From the NCBI RefSeq assembly GCF_000422885.1, contig NZ_KE383943.1, positions 62,001 to 126,000 of the forward strand: DNA of 64,000 nucleotides, read 5' to 3'. The notes beneath the pieces were generated by a model. The model searched no databases. It was not told where the DNA came from and saw nothing but the letters and a program-made list of their open reading frames with translations. Positions 25,842-34,818 of the stretch are shown one piece after another. Positions within the stretch are counted from its first letter, which is position 1; each line of letters starts with the position of its first letter. This stretch comes from Ottowia thiooxydans DSM 14619. GTDB taxonomy: Bacteria > Pseudomonadota > Gammaproteobacteria > Burkholderiales > Burkholderiaceae_C. The position numbers were made by a program, and so were the translations under genes.

Positions 25842-26756
25842 ATGGCTTTCAACGAGTTGCTCAACATTGGCCTGATGCAGGGTTTTGCGGGCTTGAGCCT
25901 GTTCGCCGTGCTACTGCTCATGGGCCTGGGTCTGGCCATCATTTTTGGTCAGATGGGCGTCATCAATATGGCGCATGGCGAGTTCATGACCATCGGCGCC
26001 TACACGATTTTTTTGGGCTCCACGCTGGCTGAAGCCGTAGGCGGGACCGCGACGTCATGGTACTTCCCGTTAGCCATCGTTGCGGCGTTCGGATTCGCGT
26101 TCGTGGCTGGGTGGTTGCTCGAATGGGCACTCATCCGGCATCTCTATCAACGCCCGCTGGATACGCTGCTGGCGACCTGGGGCGTCAGTCTGGCGTTGCA
26201 ACAGACATTCCGCACCTTCATTGGTCCGAAAGAAGTCAGCCCAACACTGCCTGACTGGTTGATGGGTTCCTGGGCACCGGCTGAGGGCCTGGACATTCCC
26301 ATCAACGGCATGTTCGTCCTTGTGCTCACCTTCGTGGTCACAACAGGCGTGTTGCTGGCGCTCTACAAGAGTCGCTGGGGACTGCGGGTTCGCGCTACGG
26401 TGGCCAATCGCGGCATGGCCAATGCCATTGGCATCAACACGCAAAAGACAGATCGGCTCACGTTTGCCATTGGCTGCGGTATTGCGGGTGCAGCGGGAGC
26501 AGCCTTCACAACCATTGGTTCTACCGGGCCTACCTCCGGCTCGCTCTACATCGTTGATTCTTTCCTGGTGGTGACATTCGGTGGCGCGGCCAGTCTGCTG
26601 GGTACCGTGATCTCCGCCTTCGGCATCGCTCAAACGCAATCGATTTCGGAATTCTTCATGGGCGGCTCGATGGCCAAGGTGCTCACGCTTTCCATCATTG
26701 TGGTGATCCTGATGTTCCGTCCGCAGGGCCTGTTCGCCAGCAAGATTCGCCGTTGA
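25842..26756 (+). CDS. urtB: Urea/amide ABC transporter permease UrtB
   Basis: 304 residues from the ATG at 25842 (CCGGAG upstream). A LivH-type permease with about eight hydrophobic helices; FGQMGVINMAHGEFMTIGAY near residue 35 and TVANRGMANAIGINTQKTDRLTFAIGCGIAGAAGA near 190 are characteristic of UrtB. It forms the membrane channel with UrtC. The length is that of the short UrtB form without the extra N-terminal periplasmic region. Confidence 0.93.
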   Translation: MAFNELLNIGLMQGFAGLSLFAVLLLMGLGLAIIFGQMGVINMAHGEFMTIGAYTIFLGSTLAEAVGGTATSWYFPLAIVAAFGFAFVAGWLLEWALIRHLYQRPLDTLLATWGVSLALQQTFRTFIGPKEVSPTLPDWLMGSWAPAEGLDIPINGMFVLVLTFVVTTGVLLALYKSRWGLRVRATVANRGMANAIGINTQKTDRLTFAIGCGIAGAAGAAFTTIGSTGPTSGSLYIVDSFLVVTFGGAASLLGTVISAFGIAQTQSISEFFMGGSMAKVLTLSIIVVILMFRPQGLFASKIRR

Positions 26757-26774
26757 TTACCAGGAGAAACTCTC

Positions 26775-27953
26775 ATGAATACCTTAAAAGCCTGGATCAC
26801 TCGATATCAGTTCGGAAGCCTGCTCATCCTTACCGGACTGCTGGTGGTTGTACTGCCGCTCTCCCTGGATATCTTCCGACTCAACCTGGTTGGTAAATAC
26901 CTGACCTACGCGTTCGTGGCCATTGGCTTGGTCATGCTTTGGGGTTACGGAGGGGTGCTGAGCCTTGGGCAAGGCGTGTTCTTCGGGTTGGGTGGCTACG
27001 CAATGGCCATGTTCCTCAAGCTTGAAGCCTCGGACCCTGAGAGCACCAAGATCCAGTCCACGCCAGGCATTCCTGACTTCATGGATTGGAATCAGCTCAC
27101 GGAACTGCCTTCATTCTGGCTGCCCTTCAAGAGCCTTCCGTTTTCCCTGGCTGCGGTGATTGTGGTGCCCACACTGTTGGCGTTCATCATCAGCTTCGCC
27201 ATGTTCAAACGCCGGGTAGGGGGCGTGTACTTCGCCATCATCACGCAGGCTGTGGCGCTGATTCTTACTGTGCTCATCATCGGCCAGCAAGGCTATACCG
27301 GCGGTGTGAACGGCATGACCGATCTCAAGACCTTGATGGGCTGGGATGTGCGTACAGACAGTGCCAAGTACATCCTGTACTTTGTCTGTGTGGCCTTGTT
27401 GCTTGCCTCCATCGTGCTGTGCCGCTGGATCCAGACCAGCAAGCTGGGAACGCTGCTCCTGGCCATGCGCGACAAAGAAGACCGTGTGCGGTTTTCGGGC
27501 TACGACGTCGCCAGCTTCCGTATCTTCGTTTTCTGCCTGGCTGCTGCGCTTTCCGGCATAGGCGGCGCCATGTTCACCTTGCAGGTCGGCTTCATGTCCC
27601 CCAGCTTCGTCGGTATCGTGCCCTCTATCGAAATGGTCATCTACGCTGCCGTGGGCGGCCGAATGAGCCTGGTGGGTGCGGTGTATGGAGCGTTGCTGGT
27701 GAACTGGGGAAAAACCTATTTCTCTGAGACTTTCCCCGATATGTGGTTGTTCCTCGTGGCTGCGCTTTTCATCGGCGTAACCATGGCGTTTCCGATGGGG
27801 CTGGCAGGCGTATGGGCCGACAAGATCGTTCCATGGTGGAAGTCGCGCCGTGCCGCGGTCTCCAAGGCGGGTGGTCTGCCACCACCCAAGGCCAAGCCTG
27901 CAGCCGTGAAGCAAGAAGCTGAGACGCCTGCATCTTCCATCCCCGCGGCTTGA
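26775..27953 (+). CDS. urtC: Urea/amide ABC transporter permease UrtC
   Basis: 392 residues, LivM-type permease. GYGGVLSLGQGVFFGLGGYAMAMFLKLEA near residue 58, GGVYFAIITQAVALILTVLI and GVNGMTDLKTLMGWD are typical of UrtC. AGGAGA lies eight bases before the ATG. The C-terminus carries a Lys/Pro/Ala-rich tail of about 35 residues outside the membrane domain. Confidence 0.94.
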   Translation: MNTLKAWITRYQFGSLLILTGLLVVVLPLSLDIFRLNLVGKYLTYAFVAIGLVMLWGYGGVLSLGQGVFFGLGGYAMAMFLKLEASDPESTKIQSTPGIPDFMDWNQLTELPSFWLPFKSLPFSLAAVIVVPTLLAFIISFAMFKRRVGGVYFAIITQAVALILTVLIIGQQGYTGGVNGMTDLKTLMGWDVRTDSAKYILYFVCVALLLASIVLCRWIQTSKLGTLLLAMRDKEDRVRFSGYDVASFRIFVFCLAAALSGIGGAMFTLQVGFMSPSFVGIVPSIEMVIYAAVGGRMSLVGAVYGALLVNWGKTYFSETFPDMWLFLVAALFIGVTMAFPMGLAGVWADKIVPWWKSRRAAVSKAGGLPPPKAKPAAVKQEAETPASSIPAA

Positions 27954-27992
27954 AGCGGCTGGGTGCTTGAGAAAAACCTGAGGATTCGAAGA

Positions 27993-28736
27993 ATGGCCAA
28001 TATCGATTTCGCGTTGACGGTGGAGGATCTCACCGTTTCATTTGATGGCTTCAAGGCTATCGACGACCTCGCGCTCTACATCGACAAGAACGAGCTGCGA
28101 GTGATCATTGGCCCCAATGGCGCCGGCAAGACCACGCTTTTGGATCTGATTTGCGGCAAGACGCGTGCGAGCGCCGGCAGCATCAAGTTCAAAGATGAAG
28201 AGATCATTGGCTTGCCAGAGCATGTGCGCGTACGCCGTGGAATAGGCCGTAAGTTCCAGACGCCTTCCATCTACGAGAACCTCTCGGTTTTCCAGAACCT
28301 GGAGGTGTCCTATCCCAGTGGCCGCTCGGTATTTGGCGCGCTCGCATTCAAGTGCACCGACGAAGTGCGTTCACGCATCGAAGCCGTGGCGGCCGAAATT
28401 GGCCTTCCTGACAAGCTGGAGACGGAGGCCGGCTTGCTTTCCCACGGCCAGAAGCAATGGCTGGAAATTGGCATGTTGCTCATGCAGGAGCCTGAGCTGC
28501 TGATGCTCGATGAACCCATCGCAGGCATGAGCGCCAAAGAGCGCGATCTCACCGCCGAGCTTCTGCACCGCATCTGCAAGAACCGTTCGGTGATCGTGAT
28601 CGAGCATGACATGGAGTTCGTCAAGAAGATTGCCCACAAGGTGACTGTCATGCACCAAGGAAAGATTCTTGCCGAAGGCTCCATGGAAAAGGTGCAGGCC
28701 GATCCAAAGGTCATCGATGTCTACCTGGGTCACTGA
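27993..28736 (+). CDS. urtD: Urea/amide ABC transporter ATPase UrtD
   Basis: 247 residues from the ATG at 27993. LivG-type ATPase with Walker A GPNGAGKTT near residue 42, the UrtD-typical RRGIGRKFQTPSIYENLSVFQN, a signature LSHGQKQWLEIGMLL (degenerate LSGGQ, usual for UrtD), Walker B LLMLDEPIAGM and the switch His in VIEHDMEFVK. It couples ATP hydrolysis to import with UrtE. Confidence 0.95.
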   Translation: MANIDFALTVEDLTVSFDGFKAIDDLALYIDKNELRVIIGPNGAGKTTLLDLICGKTRASAGSIKFKDEEIIGLPEHVRVRRGIGRKFQTPSIYENLSVFQNLEVSYPSGRSVFGALAFKCTDEVRSRIEAVAAEIGLPDKLETEAGLLSHGQKQWLEIGMLLMQEPELLMLDEPIAGMSAKERDLTAELLHRICKNRSVIVIEHDMEFVKKIAHKVTVMHQGKILAEGSMEKVQADPKVIDVYLGH

Positions 28737-28760
28737 GCCCACTTGCAAGGGAGAAACGCA

Positions 28761-29450
28761 ATGCTGAAAGTCAAAGATCTGTTCGTGGCCTATGGCCAAA
28801 GCGAGGCGTTGCATGGCATCTCGTTCGAGGCAGAAGCCAATGAAACGGTCGCCATCATGGGCCGCAATGGGATGGGCAAAACCACTCTGTTCAAGAGCCT
28901 CATGGGGGTCTTGCCCATCAAAAGTGGCCAGGTCACAGTGGCTGGGCAGGATATCTCCAAAGATCCTAGCTTTCGCCGTGTGGCCAAAGGGATTGCCTAC
29001 GTGCCGCAAGGCCGAATGATTTTCCCCACCTTGACGGTGACTGAGAACATCCAGACCGGTCTGGAGAACGCCAAAGATAAATCCATCCCCGATGAGATCT
29101 ACGCGCTCTTTCCGGTGCTGTGGGACATGCGTGGGCGCAAGGGAGGCAACCTTTCCGGTGGGCAGCAACAGCAGCTCGCCATCGCGCGAGCGCTGGTCAC
29201 CAACCCCAAAGTGCTCTTGCTTGATGAGCCTACCGAAGGCATCCAGCCTTCCATCATCAAGGACATCGCCCGCGCGCTCAATGAAATTCGAAAAATGCGC
29301 CGGTTGACCATCGTGGTTTCTGAGCAGGTGCTTTCGTTTGCGATGGATGTGGCCGATCGCTTGTTCGTCATCGAAGGTGGGCGACTGGTGCACGAAACAG
29401 CCAGAGCAGACACCGACCAAGGGCGCATCAAGTCGTATCTCTCGGTTTGA
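28761..29450 (+). CDS. urtE: Urea/amide ABC transporter ATPase UrtE
   Basis: 229 residues from the ATG at 28761 with AAGGGAG upstream. LivF-type ATPase: Walker A GRNGMGKTT near residue 34, YVPQGRMIFPTLTV, signature NLSGGQQQQLAIARAL, Walker B LLLDEPTEGIQPSII. The QGRMIFPxLTV and EGIQPSI segments are typical of UrtE. It completes the five-gene urt block. Confidence 0.95.
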   Translation: MLKVKDLFVAYGQSEALHGISFEAEANETVAIMGRNGMGKTTLFKSLMGVLPIKSGQVTVAGQDISKDPSFRRVAKGIAYVPQGRMIFPTLTVTENIQTGLENAKDKSIPDEIYALFPVLWDMRGRKGGNLSGGQQQQLAIARALVTNPKVLLLDEPTEGIQPSIIKDIARALNEIRKMRRLTIVVSEQVLSFAMDVADRLFVIEGGRLVHETARADTDQGRIKSYLSV

Positions 29451-29464
29451 TTTTTCCAATCTCC

Positions 29465-29499
29465 GGGCTTTCCCAAGATGAAAAGCTTGGAGCCCTTTT
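29465..29499 (+). terminator. Hairpin between urtE and fmdA
   Basis: Two stacked stems, GGGCT at 29465-29469 with AGCCC at 29491-29495 and CCAAG at 29473-29477 with CTTGG at 29486-29490, are followed by TTTT. It may partly end the urt transcript, giving separate levels of transporter and formamidase. Confidence 0.55.
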
Positions 29500-29528
29500 C
29501 ATTTCCAGCCAACCATAAGGAGCACGTC

Positions 29529-30752
29529 ATGGCAGAAACCCTCGTCAAGGTCGATCTTTCTCAGCCTGCAACCACCAACGAAAAGGTGCACAACCGGTGG
29601 CATCCGGATATTCCCATGGCCTGCTGGGTCAATCCTGGTGACGATTTCATTCTTGAAACCTACGATTGGACGGGCGGTTTCATCAAGAACAATGACAGCG
29701 CGGATGACGTCCGTGATGTCGATCTGACCACCGTGCATTACCTTTCAGGCCCGGTGGGTGTGAAAGGCGCTGAGCCTGGTGATCTGCTGGTGGTGGAGTT
29801 GCTGGACATTGGCGCCAAGCAAGAAAGTCAGTGGGGTTTCAATGGCTTTTTCTCGCAGAAAAATGGCGGCGGCTTCCTGACTGACCATTTTCCTCTGGCG
29901 CAAAAATCCATCTGGGATTTTGAGGGAATGTTCACCAAGTCACGGCACATTCCCGGCGTGCGCTACGCTGGTTTGATCCACCCTGGTTTGATCGGCACGC
30001 TGCCTGATCCCAAGATGCTGGAAAACTGGAATACCCGTGAGCAAAAGCTCATCGACACCAACCCTGCTGGCAACCTGGCCAACCCTCCCTTCGCGGGCAC
30101 CGCTCACATGGGCTCCATGAAGGGTGAAGCGCGCGACAAGGCGGCCGCCTCTGGCGCGCGCACCGTGCCTCCGCGCGAGCACGGCGGCAACTGCGACATC
30201 AAGGATTTGTCGCGTGGCTCCAAGGTGTTCTTTCCGGTCTACGTGGATGGCGCTGGCTTGTCTGTAGGCGACTTGCATTTCAGCCAAGGCGATGGCGAAA
30301 TCACTTTCTGCGGCGCTATTGAGATGGCCGGATGGGTGCACATGAAGGTGCAGATCATCAAGGGCGGCATGGCGATGTACGGCATCAAAAACCCGATCTT
30401 CAAGCCCAGCATCATCACACCCGCCTACAACGACTACGTGATCTTCGAGGGCATCAGCGTCGACGAAAGTGGAAAGCAGTACTACCTCGATGTGAACGTG
30501 GCCTACAAGCAAGCGTGTCTTAACGCTATTGAGTACCTGAAGAAGTTTGGCTACTCGGGTGCACAGGCGTACTCGATTCTGGGTACGGCTCCGGTGCAGG
30601 GGCATATCAGCGGAGTGGTGGATGTGCCCAACGCTTGTGCCACGCTCTGGCTGCCAACGCAGATCTTTGACTTCGACATCAATCCCAACGCCTCGGGCCC
30701 GATCAAACACATCGATGGCAGCATCGATATGCCGATCTCTCAAGACAAGTAA
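29529..30752 (+). CDS. fmdA: Formamidase (acetamidase/formamidase family)
   Basis: 407 residues from the ATG at 29529 with AAGGAG upstream. The start ETLVKVDLSQPATTNEKVHNRWHPDIP and later EPGDLLVVELLDIG, ENGG-like HGGNCDIKDL, YVDGAGLSVGDLHFSQGDGEI and ACNACATLW-like VPNACATLWLPTQIFD match FmdA of Methylophilus-type formamidases, which hydrolyse formamide to formate and ammonium in the cytoplasm. The family is metal-dependent (zinc) and multimeric. fmdB follows after 11 bases, as in known fmdAB pairs. Confidence 0.93.
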   Translation: MAETLVKVDLSQPATTNEKVHNRWHPDIPMACWVNPGDDFILETYDWTGGFIKNNDSADDVRDVDLTTVHYLSGPVGVKGAEPGDLLVVELLDIGAKQESQWGFNGFFSQKNGGGFLTDHFPLAQKSIWDFEGMFTKSRHIPGVRYAGLIHPGLIGTLPDPKMLENWNTREQKLIDTNPAGNLANPPFAGTAHMGSMKGEARDKAAASGARTVPPREHGGNCDIKDLSRGSKVFFPVYVDGAGLSVGDLHFSQGDGEITFCGAIEMAGWVHMKVQIIKGGMAMYGIKNPIFKPSIITPAYNDYVIFEGISVDESGKQYYLDVNVAYKQACLNAIEYLKKFGYSGAQAYSILGTAPVQGHISGVVDVPNACATLWLPTQIFDFDINPNASGPIKHIDGSIDMPISQDK

Positions 30753-30763
30753 AAGGAGCCGTC

Positions 30764-31123
30764 ATGCCAACCTACGACTATGCATGTGATGACTGCGGCG
30801 AATTCGATGCAATTCGCAGGCTGGCTGATCGCAACGAGCCTTGTGAATGCCCATGGTGTGGCACTGCTTCCCGGCGTGTCATGTCGCAGGCGCCGGCTTT
30901 GGCTTGCACCACCCCGCAGCAACGCCGTGCGGTGGAGGTCAATGAACGTTCGCGGCACGCGCCGCGCTCGTCACGCGATGTGGATCCCGGGAACTACGGA
31001 CGCTTGCGCCACCCAAGTGGTTGCGGCTGCTGCGGAACCAAGGCCAAAGCCAAGGCGACTCCGGCGGAGCAGCCCGCCATGAAGTCACAAGTTGGCCGTC
31101 GTCCCTGGATGATCAGCCACTAA
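30764..31123 (+). CDS. fmdB: FmdB-family zinc-ribbon protein
   Basis: 119 residues. The N-terminal zinc ribbon [18 protein letters not shown] with CPWCG near residue 34 is the FmdB signature; a second Cys cluster (GCGCCGT) lies near residue 87. Family members are small, often assumed to regulate or to assist formamidase; no biochemical role is settled. It lies between fmdA and amiE on the same strand, with AAGGAG upstream of the ATG. Confidence 0.88.
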   Translation: MPTYDYACDDCGEFDAIRRLADRNEPCECPWCGTASRRVMSQAPALACTTPQQRRAVEVNERSRHAPRSSRDVDPGNYGRLRHPSGCGCCGTKAKAKATPAEQPAMKSQVGRRPWMISH

Positions 31124-31157
31124 GAAGGTGCGAACGGATCCCTCATGCCCGCCTTGA

Positions 31158-31246
31158 CCGTCAAAAACTACCCGCTCGGCGTTGCAAATGCTCGCTAGCC
31201 CGAGCTATGTCTGCGCTTTGTGCCTTGATCGGGCGGCTTTTGACGG
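31158..31246. repeat. Structured inverted-repeat element in the amiE leader
   Basis: CCGTCAAAA at 31158-31166 pairs perfectly with TTTTGACGG at 31238-31246, and inside it GCTCGG at 31174-31179 pairs with CCGAGC at 31200-31205. It fills most of the 179-base gap between fmdB and amiE. It resembles a dispersed Comamonadaceae intergenic repeat (recalled, not checked), but could equally be a structured leader controlling amiE. Confidence 0.5.
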
Positions 31247-31302
31247 CCCTTTCGGGCACGCAGGATTCATTCACACCTTCTGAAATTAGGGAGCACTTCA
31301 CC

Positions 31303-32340
31303 ATGATCCACGGCGATATTTCAAGCAGTGACGACACAGTCGGTGTGGCCGTTGTCAACTACAAGATGCCGCGCTTGCACAGCAAGGCGGAAGTGCTGGC
31401 CAACGCACACAAGATTGCCGACATGCTGATTGGCATGAAGCGAGGGTTGCCGGGCATGGATCTGGTGATTTTTCCGGAGTACAGCACCCAGGGCATCATG
31501 TACGACTCGCAGGAGATGTACGACACGGCGGCCTGCATTCCCGGCGATGAAACCGAGATTTTCTCGGCGGCCTGTCGCAAGGCGAAAGTTTGGGGTGTGT
31601 TCTCTTTGACCGGGGAGCGCCATGAGGAGCATCCCAACAAGGCGCCTTACAACACGCTCATCTTGATGAACGACCAGGGCGAGATCGTGCAGAAGTATCG
31701 CAAGATCATGCCCTGGGTTCCCATCGAAGGCTGGTATCCAGGCAACTGCACTTATGTGAGCGATGGCCCCAAGGGGTTGAAGGTCAGTCTCATCATCTGC
31801 GACGATGGCAATTACCCCGAAATATGGCGCGATTGCGCCATGAAAGGAGCTGAACTCATCGTGCGCTGCCAAGGCTACATGTATCCGGCCAAGGAGCAGC
31901 AGATCCTGATCAGCAAAGCCATGGCATTTGCCAACAACACCTACGTGGCTGTGGCCAACGCAGCAGGCTTCGATGGCGTCTACAGCTACTTCGGTCATAG
32001 CGCGCTTATCGGCTTTGACGGCCGAACGCTAGGGGAATGTGGCGAGGAAGAGTATGGCGTGCAGTACGCCGCCCTATCCAAAAGCCTCATTCGTGACTTC
32101 CGCAAGAACGGGCAGAGTGAAAACCATTTGTTCAAGCTGGTGCACCGAGGCTATACCGGCATGATCAATTCGGGCGATGGCGTTCAAGGTGAAGCCAGCT
32201 GCCCATATGACTTCTATTCCAGATGGATCAATGATCCTGAAGGAACGCGTAAGTCTGTGGAGGCCTTCACGCGCAGTACCGTGGGCACGCCGGAGTGTCC
32301 CATCGAAGGCATTCCGAATCAGGCGCCGGAACATCGCTGA
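31303..32340 (+). CDS. amiE: Aliphatic amidase
   Basis: 345 residues from the ATG at 31303 (GGGAG upstream); the longer frame starting at 31021 overlaps fmdB and is not coding. It aligns without gaps in the region of the catalytic residues with Pseudomonas Ami[27 protein letters not shown] at the start, Glu59 in FPEYS, Lys134 in KYRKIMPW and Cys166 in [10 protein letters not shown]. It hydrolyses short-chain amides such as acetamide and propionamide to the acid and ammonium. The Pseudomonas partners amiB/C/R/S are absent; a MoxR-VWA pair follows. Confidence 0.97.
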   Translation: MIHGDISSSDDTVGVAVVNYKMPRLHSKAEVLANAHKIADMLIGMKRGLPGMDLVIFPEYSTQGIMYDSQEMYDTAACIPGDETEIFSAACRKAKVWGVFSLTGERHEEHPNKAPYNTLILMNDQGEIVQKYRKIMPWVPIEGWYPGNCTYVSDGPKGLKVSLIICDDGNYPEIWRDCAMKGAELIVRCQGYMYPAKEQQILISKAMAFANNTYVAVANAAGFDGVYSYFGHSALIGFDGRTLGECGEEEYGVQYAALSKSLIRDFRKNGQSENHLFKLVHRGYTGMINSGDGVQGEASCPYDFYSRWINDPEGTRKSVEAFTRSTVGTPECPIEGIPNQAPEHR

Positions 32341-32365
32341 GGTTTTGGCCGTCGAGGAGAGGTAA

Positions 32366-33175
32366 GTGGTGCCCCACCCGCTTGATGAATTCAGATTGAT
32401 CGATGAGCCTTACTACGCCCCCGTGGCAGGCGAGATTGAACTGTTTGAGCGCGCATGGAAGCACCGCTTGCCCTTGCTCCTGAAAGGGCCCACAGGTTGC
32501 GGAAAAACGCGTTTTCTAGAGCACATGGCGTGGCGCCTGGGCTTGCCGTTGGTCACGGTAGCCTGCAATGAAGACATGACTGCTGCTGATCTCACGGGCC
32601 GGTATTTGCTCAATTCCGGCGGTACCTTTTGGCAGGATGGGCCGCTGACCATGGCCGCGCGGCACGGAGGCATTTGTTATCTCGACGAGATCGTCGAAGC
32701 CCACGCCGACACCACCACAGCCATACATCCGCTGACCGACGCTCGCCGCATATTGCCTCTGGAGCGTCATGGCGAATTACTGCGTGCTCACCCAGATTTC
32801 CTGTTAGTGGCTTCATACAACCCCGGCTACCAGGGAAGAGGCAAAGGGCTGAAGCCCTCTACTCGGCAGCGTTTCGGGAGTTTTTCATTTGGCTATCCAG
32901 CGCCGGAGGCAGAAGCCGCGATCGTGGCGCACGAGTCCGGAGTGGCCCTGGAGGTAGCCGAGCAACTTGTGAAGCTGGCAGGACGCACGCGCGCTCTGCT
33001 GGAGGAGGGTCTCGACGAAGGCGCCTCCACACGCATGTTGATTCGTGCCGGTTACTTGATTCGCGATGGTGCAGACATCATGGATGCAGTGCGCTTGAAT
33101 GTTACTCAAGCTCTTAGTGACGACCCTGAGGTGGAAGCCAGCCTGCACGCGCTGGCCCAAGCCTGTGTCGGCTGA
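32366..33175 (+). CDS. MoxR-family AAA+ ATPase (CbbQ/NorQ type)
   Basis: 269 residues; start is one of two tandem GTG codons at 32366/32369 with GAGGAGAGG upstream. Walker A GPTGCGKT near residue 41, a Glu/Asp-rich ACNEDMTAADLTGRYLL loop, Walker B GGICYLDEIVEA near 103, sensor VASYNPGYQG near 152 and RQRFGSFSF identify the NirQ/NorQ/CbbQ branch. These ATPases work with a VWA protein to remodel or activate enzymes, often by metal insertion or inhibitor removal. The partner VWA gene overlaps its end. It lies 25 bases after amiE, so the client may be the amidase or formamidase (inferred). Confidence 0.9.
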   Translation: MVPHPLDEFRLIDEPYYAPVAGEIELFERAWKHRLPLLLKGPTGCGKTRFLEHMAWRLGLPLVTVACNEDMTAADLTGRYLLNSGGTFWQDGPLTMAARHGGICYLDEIVEAHADTTTAIHPLTDARRILPLERHGELLRAHPDFLLVASYNPGYQGRGKGLKPSTRQRFGSFSFGYPAPEAEAAIVAHESGVALEVAEQLVKLAGRTRALLEEGLDEGASTRMLIRAGYLIRDGADIMDAVRLNVTQALSDDPEVEASLHALAQACVG

Positions 33176-34733
33176 CCATCCGAAAGACCCTTTAAGAGGC
33201 GCAGCGCTGCTGTTGCATGCGCTCTCGGGTAAGGCTGGGCATGTACAAGTCTTGTCAGCCGAAGAGGGCGCTCACGCGCGCCCTGTATTGGCTGATGCCT
33301 CTTTGCTGCTGACGTCTGACCTGCCCACGGCGGGCCGCAACGCCGCAGTGGCACATGCCGCCGCGCACTGGCTGTATTCCACACCACACCAGCCCACTGC
33401 CGCGATGAAGCCCATGGGGCTGGCTGTTATCGCGAGCTTGGAGGATGCACGGGTGGAGCATCTGCTCGCCCAGCGATTTCCAGGCACACGGCATTGGTTT
33501 CTCAGTGCACTGCGCGCGTCGTCCGCCGAAGGTCTGGGGTTGGAGGCCCTGCTGGCGCGGCTCAGTCGTGCCCTGTGGGATGAGGAATGGGTGGATCCCA
33601 ATCCCTGGGTGGGCCGAGCGCGTGAGCGTGTAGCTCAGGCGGCGGTTCAGTTCGGCTGGGGCGATGCGGCTGTGTATCGTCGGCTGGGAAACGTCCTGGC
33701 CAACGAACTTGGGCAGATGCGCGTGCGCATGGAGCCGAACCACACTCAGCCCATCGCCTACCGTGACGACCATAGTTGGCTTTGGCAACACGATTTGACC
33801 AGCGCGCAGGCGACGGACATCGAGACTTCACGAGCCCTGGAACGTGCAAGTTCTGACTCCGCCGATCCTGCGCCGCAACTGGCCACTCCGTCCATTTATT
33901 GGTATCCCGAGTGGGACTATCGAATCAAGCACCTGAAACCGGGTTGGGCTGCGGTGCATGAATATGCGAACGCGCCCTTGATCGTGCCCGTGGCCGGCGC
34001 GCGTAGCAAATCCTTGCTGAATGAAAACAGCCCCCGCGCTCTCAAGCGTCAGCTTGATGGCCCGGCGCTGGATCTGGATTCCTGCGTGCGTCTAAAGGTT
34101 GATGAAGCCATGGGGGCGTTACCTGATACGCGTGTGTTTGAGCGCCCGCATGCACGGCCGCAGCCCTTCGCCTTACTCATACTGCTGGACTTGTCGGCTT
34201 CCATGAGTGCCGAGCTTCCACAAGGTGGCAGTCTGCTGTCGCTGGCACGCGGCGCCAGCGTGTCTCTCCTGCGCGTGGCCCGCTCCATGGGCGGGAAGGC
34301 GGCTATTCATGGCTTTAACTCGAACACTCGACAAGCCATAAGCTACGAGTGCCTGCTGGACTTCGATACGGCCACGGACGCCACAGCCCGCTTGCACAGC
34401 GCCCAGGCCCGGCACTCTACGCGCCTGGGCAGTGCCCTGCGCCATGCCACGGGGCGTCTCGGCGCGCGGGCTGAACACCACCGCTTGCTGCTGGTACTGA
34501 CCGATGGAGCCCCCAGCGATGTGGATGTGTTCGACCCCCGCTATCTGGTCGAAGATGCTCGCCATGCGGTGCTGAAGGCTCGCCGCTCGGGTATCCATAC
34601 GATGTGTCTGGCTGGCGGTGACGAAGACCGCCCCGCCATTGCCCGGATCTTCGGGCATCAGGCCTACGCCATTCAAGCCTTGCACCGCATTCCGAGGCAA
34701 TTGCAGGGAATGCTGCTGCGGGCTCTACAGTAG
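33165..34733 (+). CDS. VWA-domain protein (NorD/CbbO-like), partner of the MoxR ATPase
   Basis: 522 residues from a GTG at 33165 that overlaps the moxR stop codon by 11 bases; the frame to 33099 lies inside moxR. The first ~330 residues are helical and not assigned to a known domain, with YWYPEWDYRIKHLKPGWAAVHE near 245. The last ~190 residues form a von Willebrand A domain with the MIDAS motif DLSAS near residue 340 and LTDGAPSDVD near 445. NorD/CbbO-type proteins dock the ATPase to its client enzyme. It is the last gene of the operon, before a terminator. Confidence 0.88.
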   Translation: MSADHPKDPLRGAALLLHALSGKAGHVQVLSAEEGAHARPVLADASLLLTSDLPTAGRNAAVAHAAAHWLYSTPHQPTAAMKPMGLAVIASLEDARVEHLLAQRFPGTRHWFLSALRASSAEGLGLEALLARLSRALWDEEWVDPNPWVGRARERVAQAAVQFGWGDAAVYRRLGNVLANELGQMRVRMEPNHTQPIAYRDDHSWLWQHDLTSAQATDIETSRALERASSDSADPAPQLATPSIYWYPEWDYRIKHLKPGWAAVHEYANAPLIVPVAGARSKSLLNENSPRALKRQLDGPALDLDSCVRLKVDEAMGALPDTRVFERPHARPQPFALLILLDLSASMSAELPQGGSLLSLARGASVSLLRVARSMGGKAAIHGFNSNTRQAISYECLLDFDTATDATARLHSAQARHSTRLGSALRHATGRLGARAEHHRLLLVLTDGAPSDVDVFDPRYLVEDARHAVLKARRSGIHTMCLAGGDEDRPAIARIFGHQAYAIQALHRIPRQLQGMLLRALQ

Positions 34734-34773
34734 ATCCCGTAGGCCCAAGGGAACAAAGAGGAACGGGTTAAGG

Positions 34774-34804
34774 AAACGCCCCTGCGATAAGAGGGGCGTT
34801 TTGC
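34774..34804. terminator. Bidirectional terminator between the amide operon and wrbA
   Basis: A perfect ten-base-pair stem (AAACGCCCCT at 34774-34783 with AGGGGCGTTT at 34792-34801) with an eight-base loop. It has T residues on the plus side and, through the A run, on the minus side, so it can end both the amide operon and the convergent wrbA. Confidence 0.85.
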
Positions 34805-34818
34805 CTTTGAGAACGCGC

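Noticed and set aside
28371-29459. 362-residue open frame antisense to urtD/urtE.
   Set aside because: His/Asp-rich shadow translation of conserved ATPase genes.
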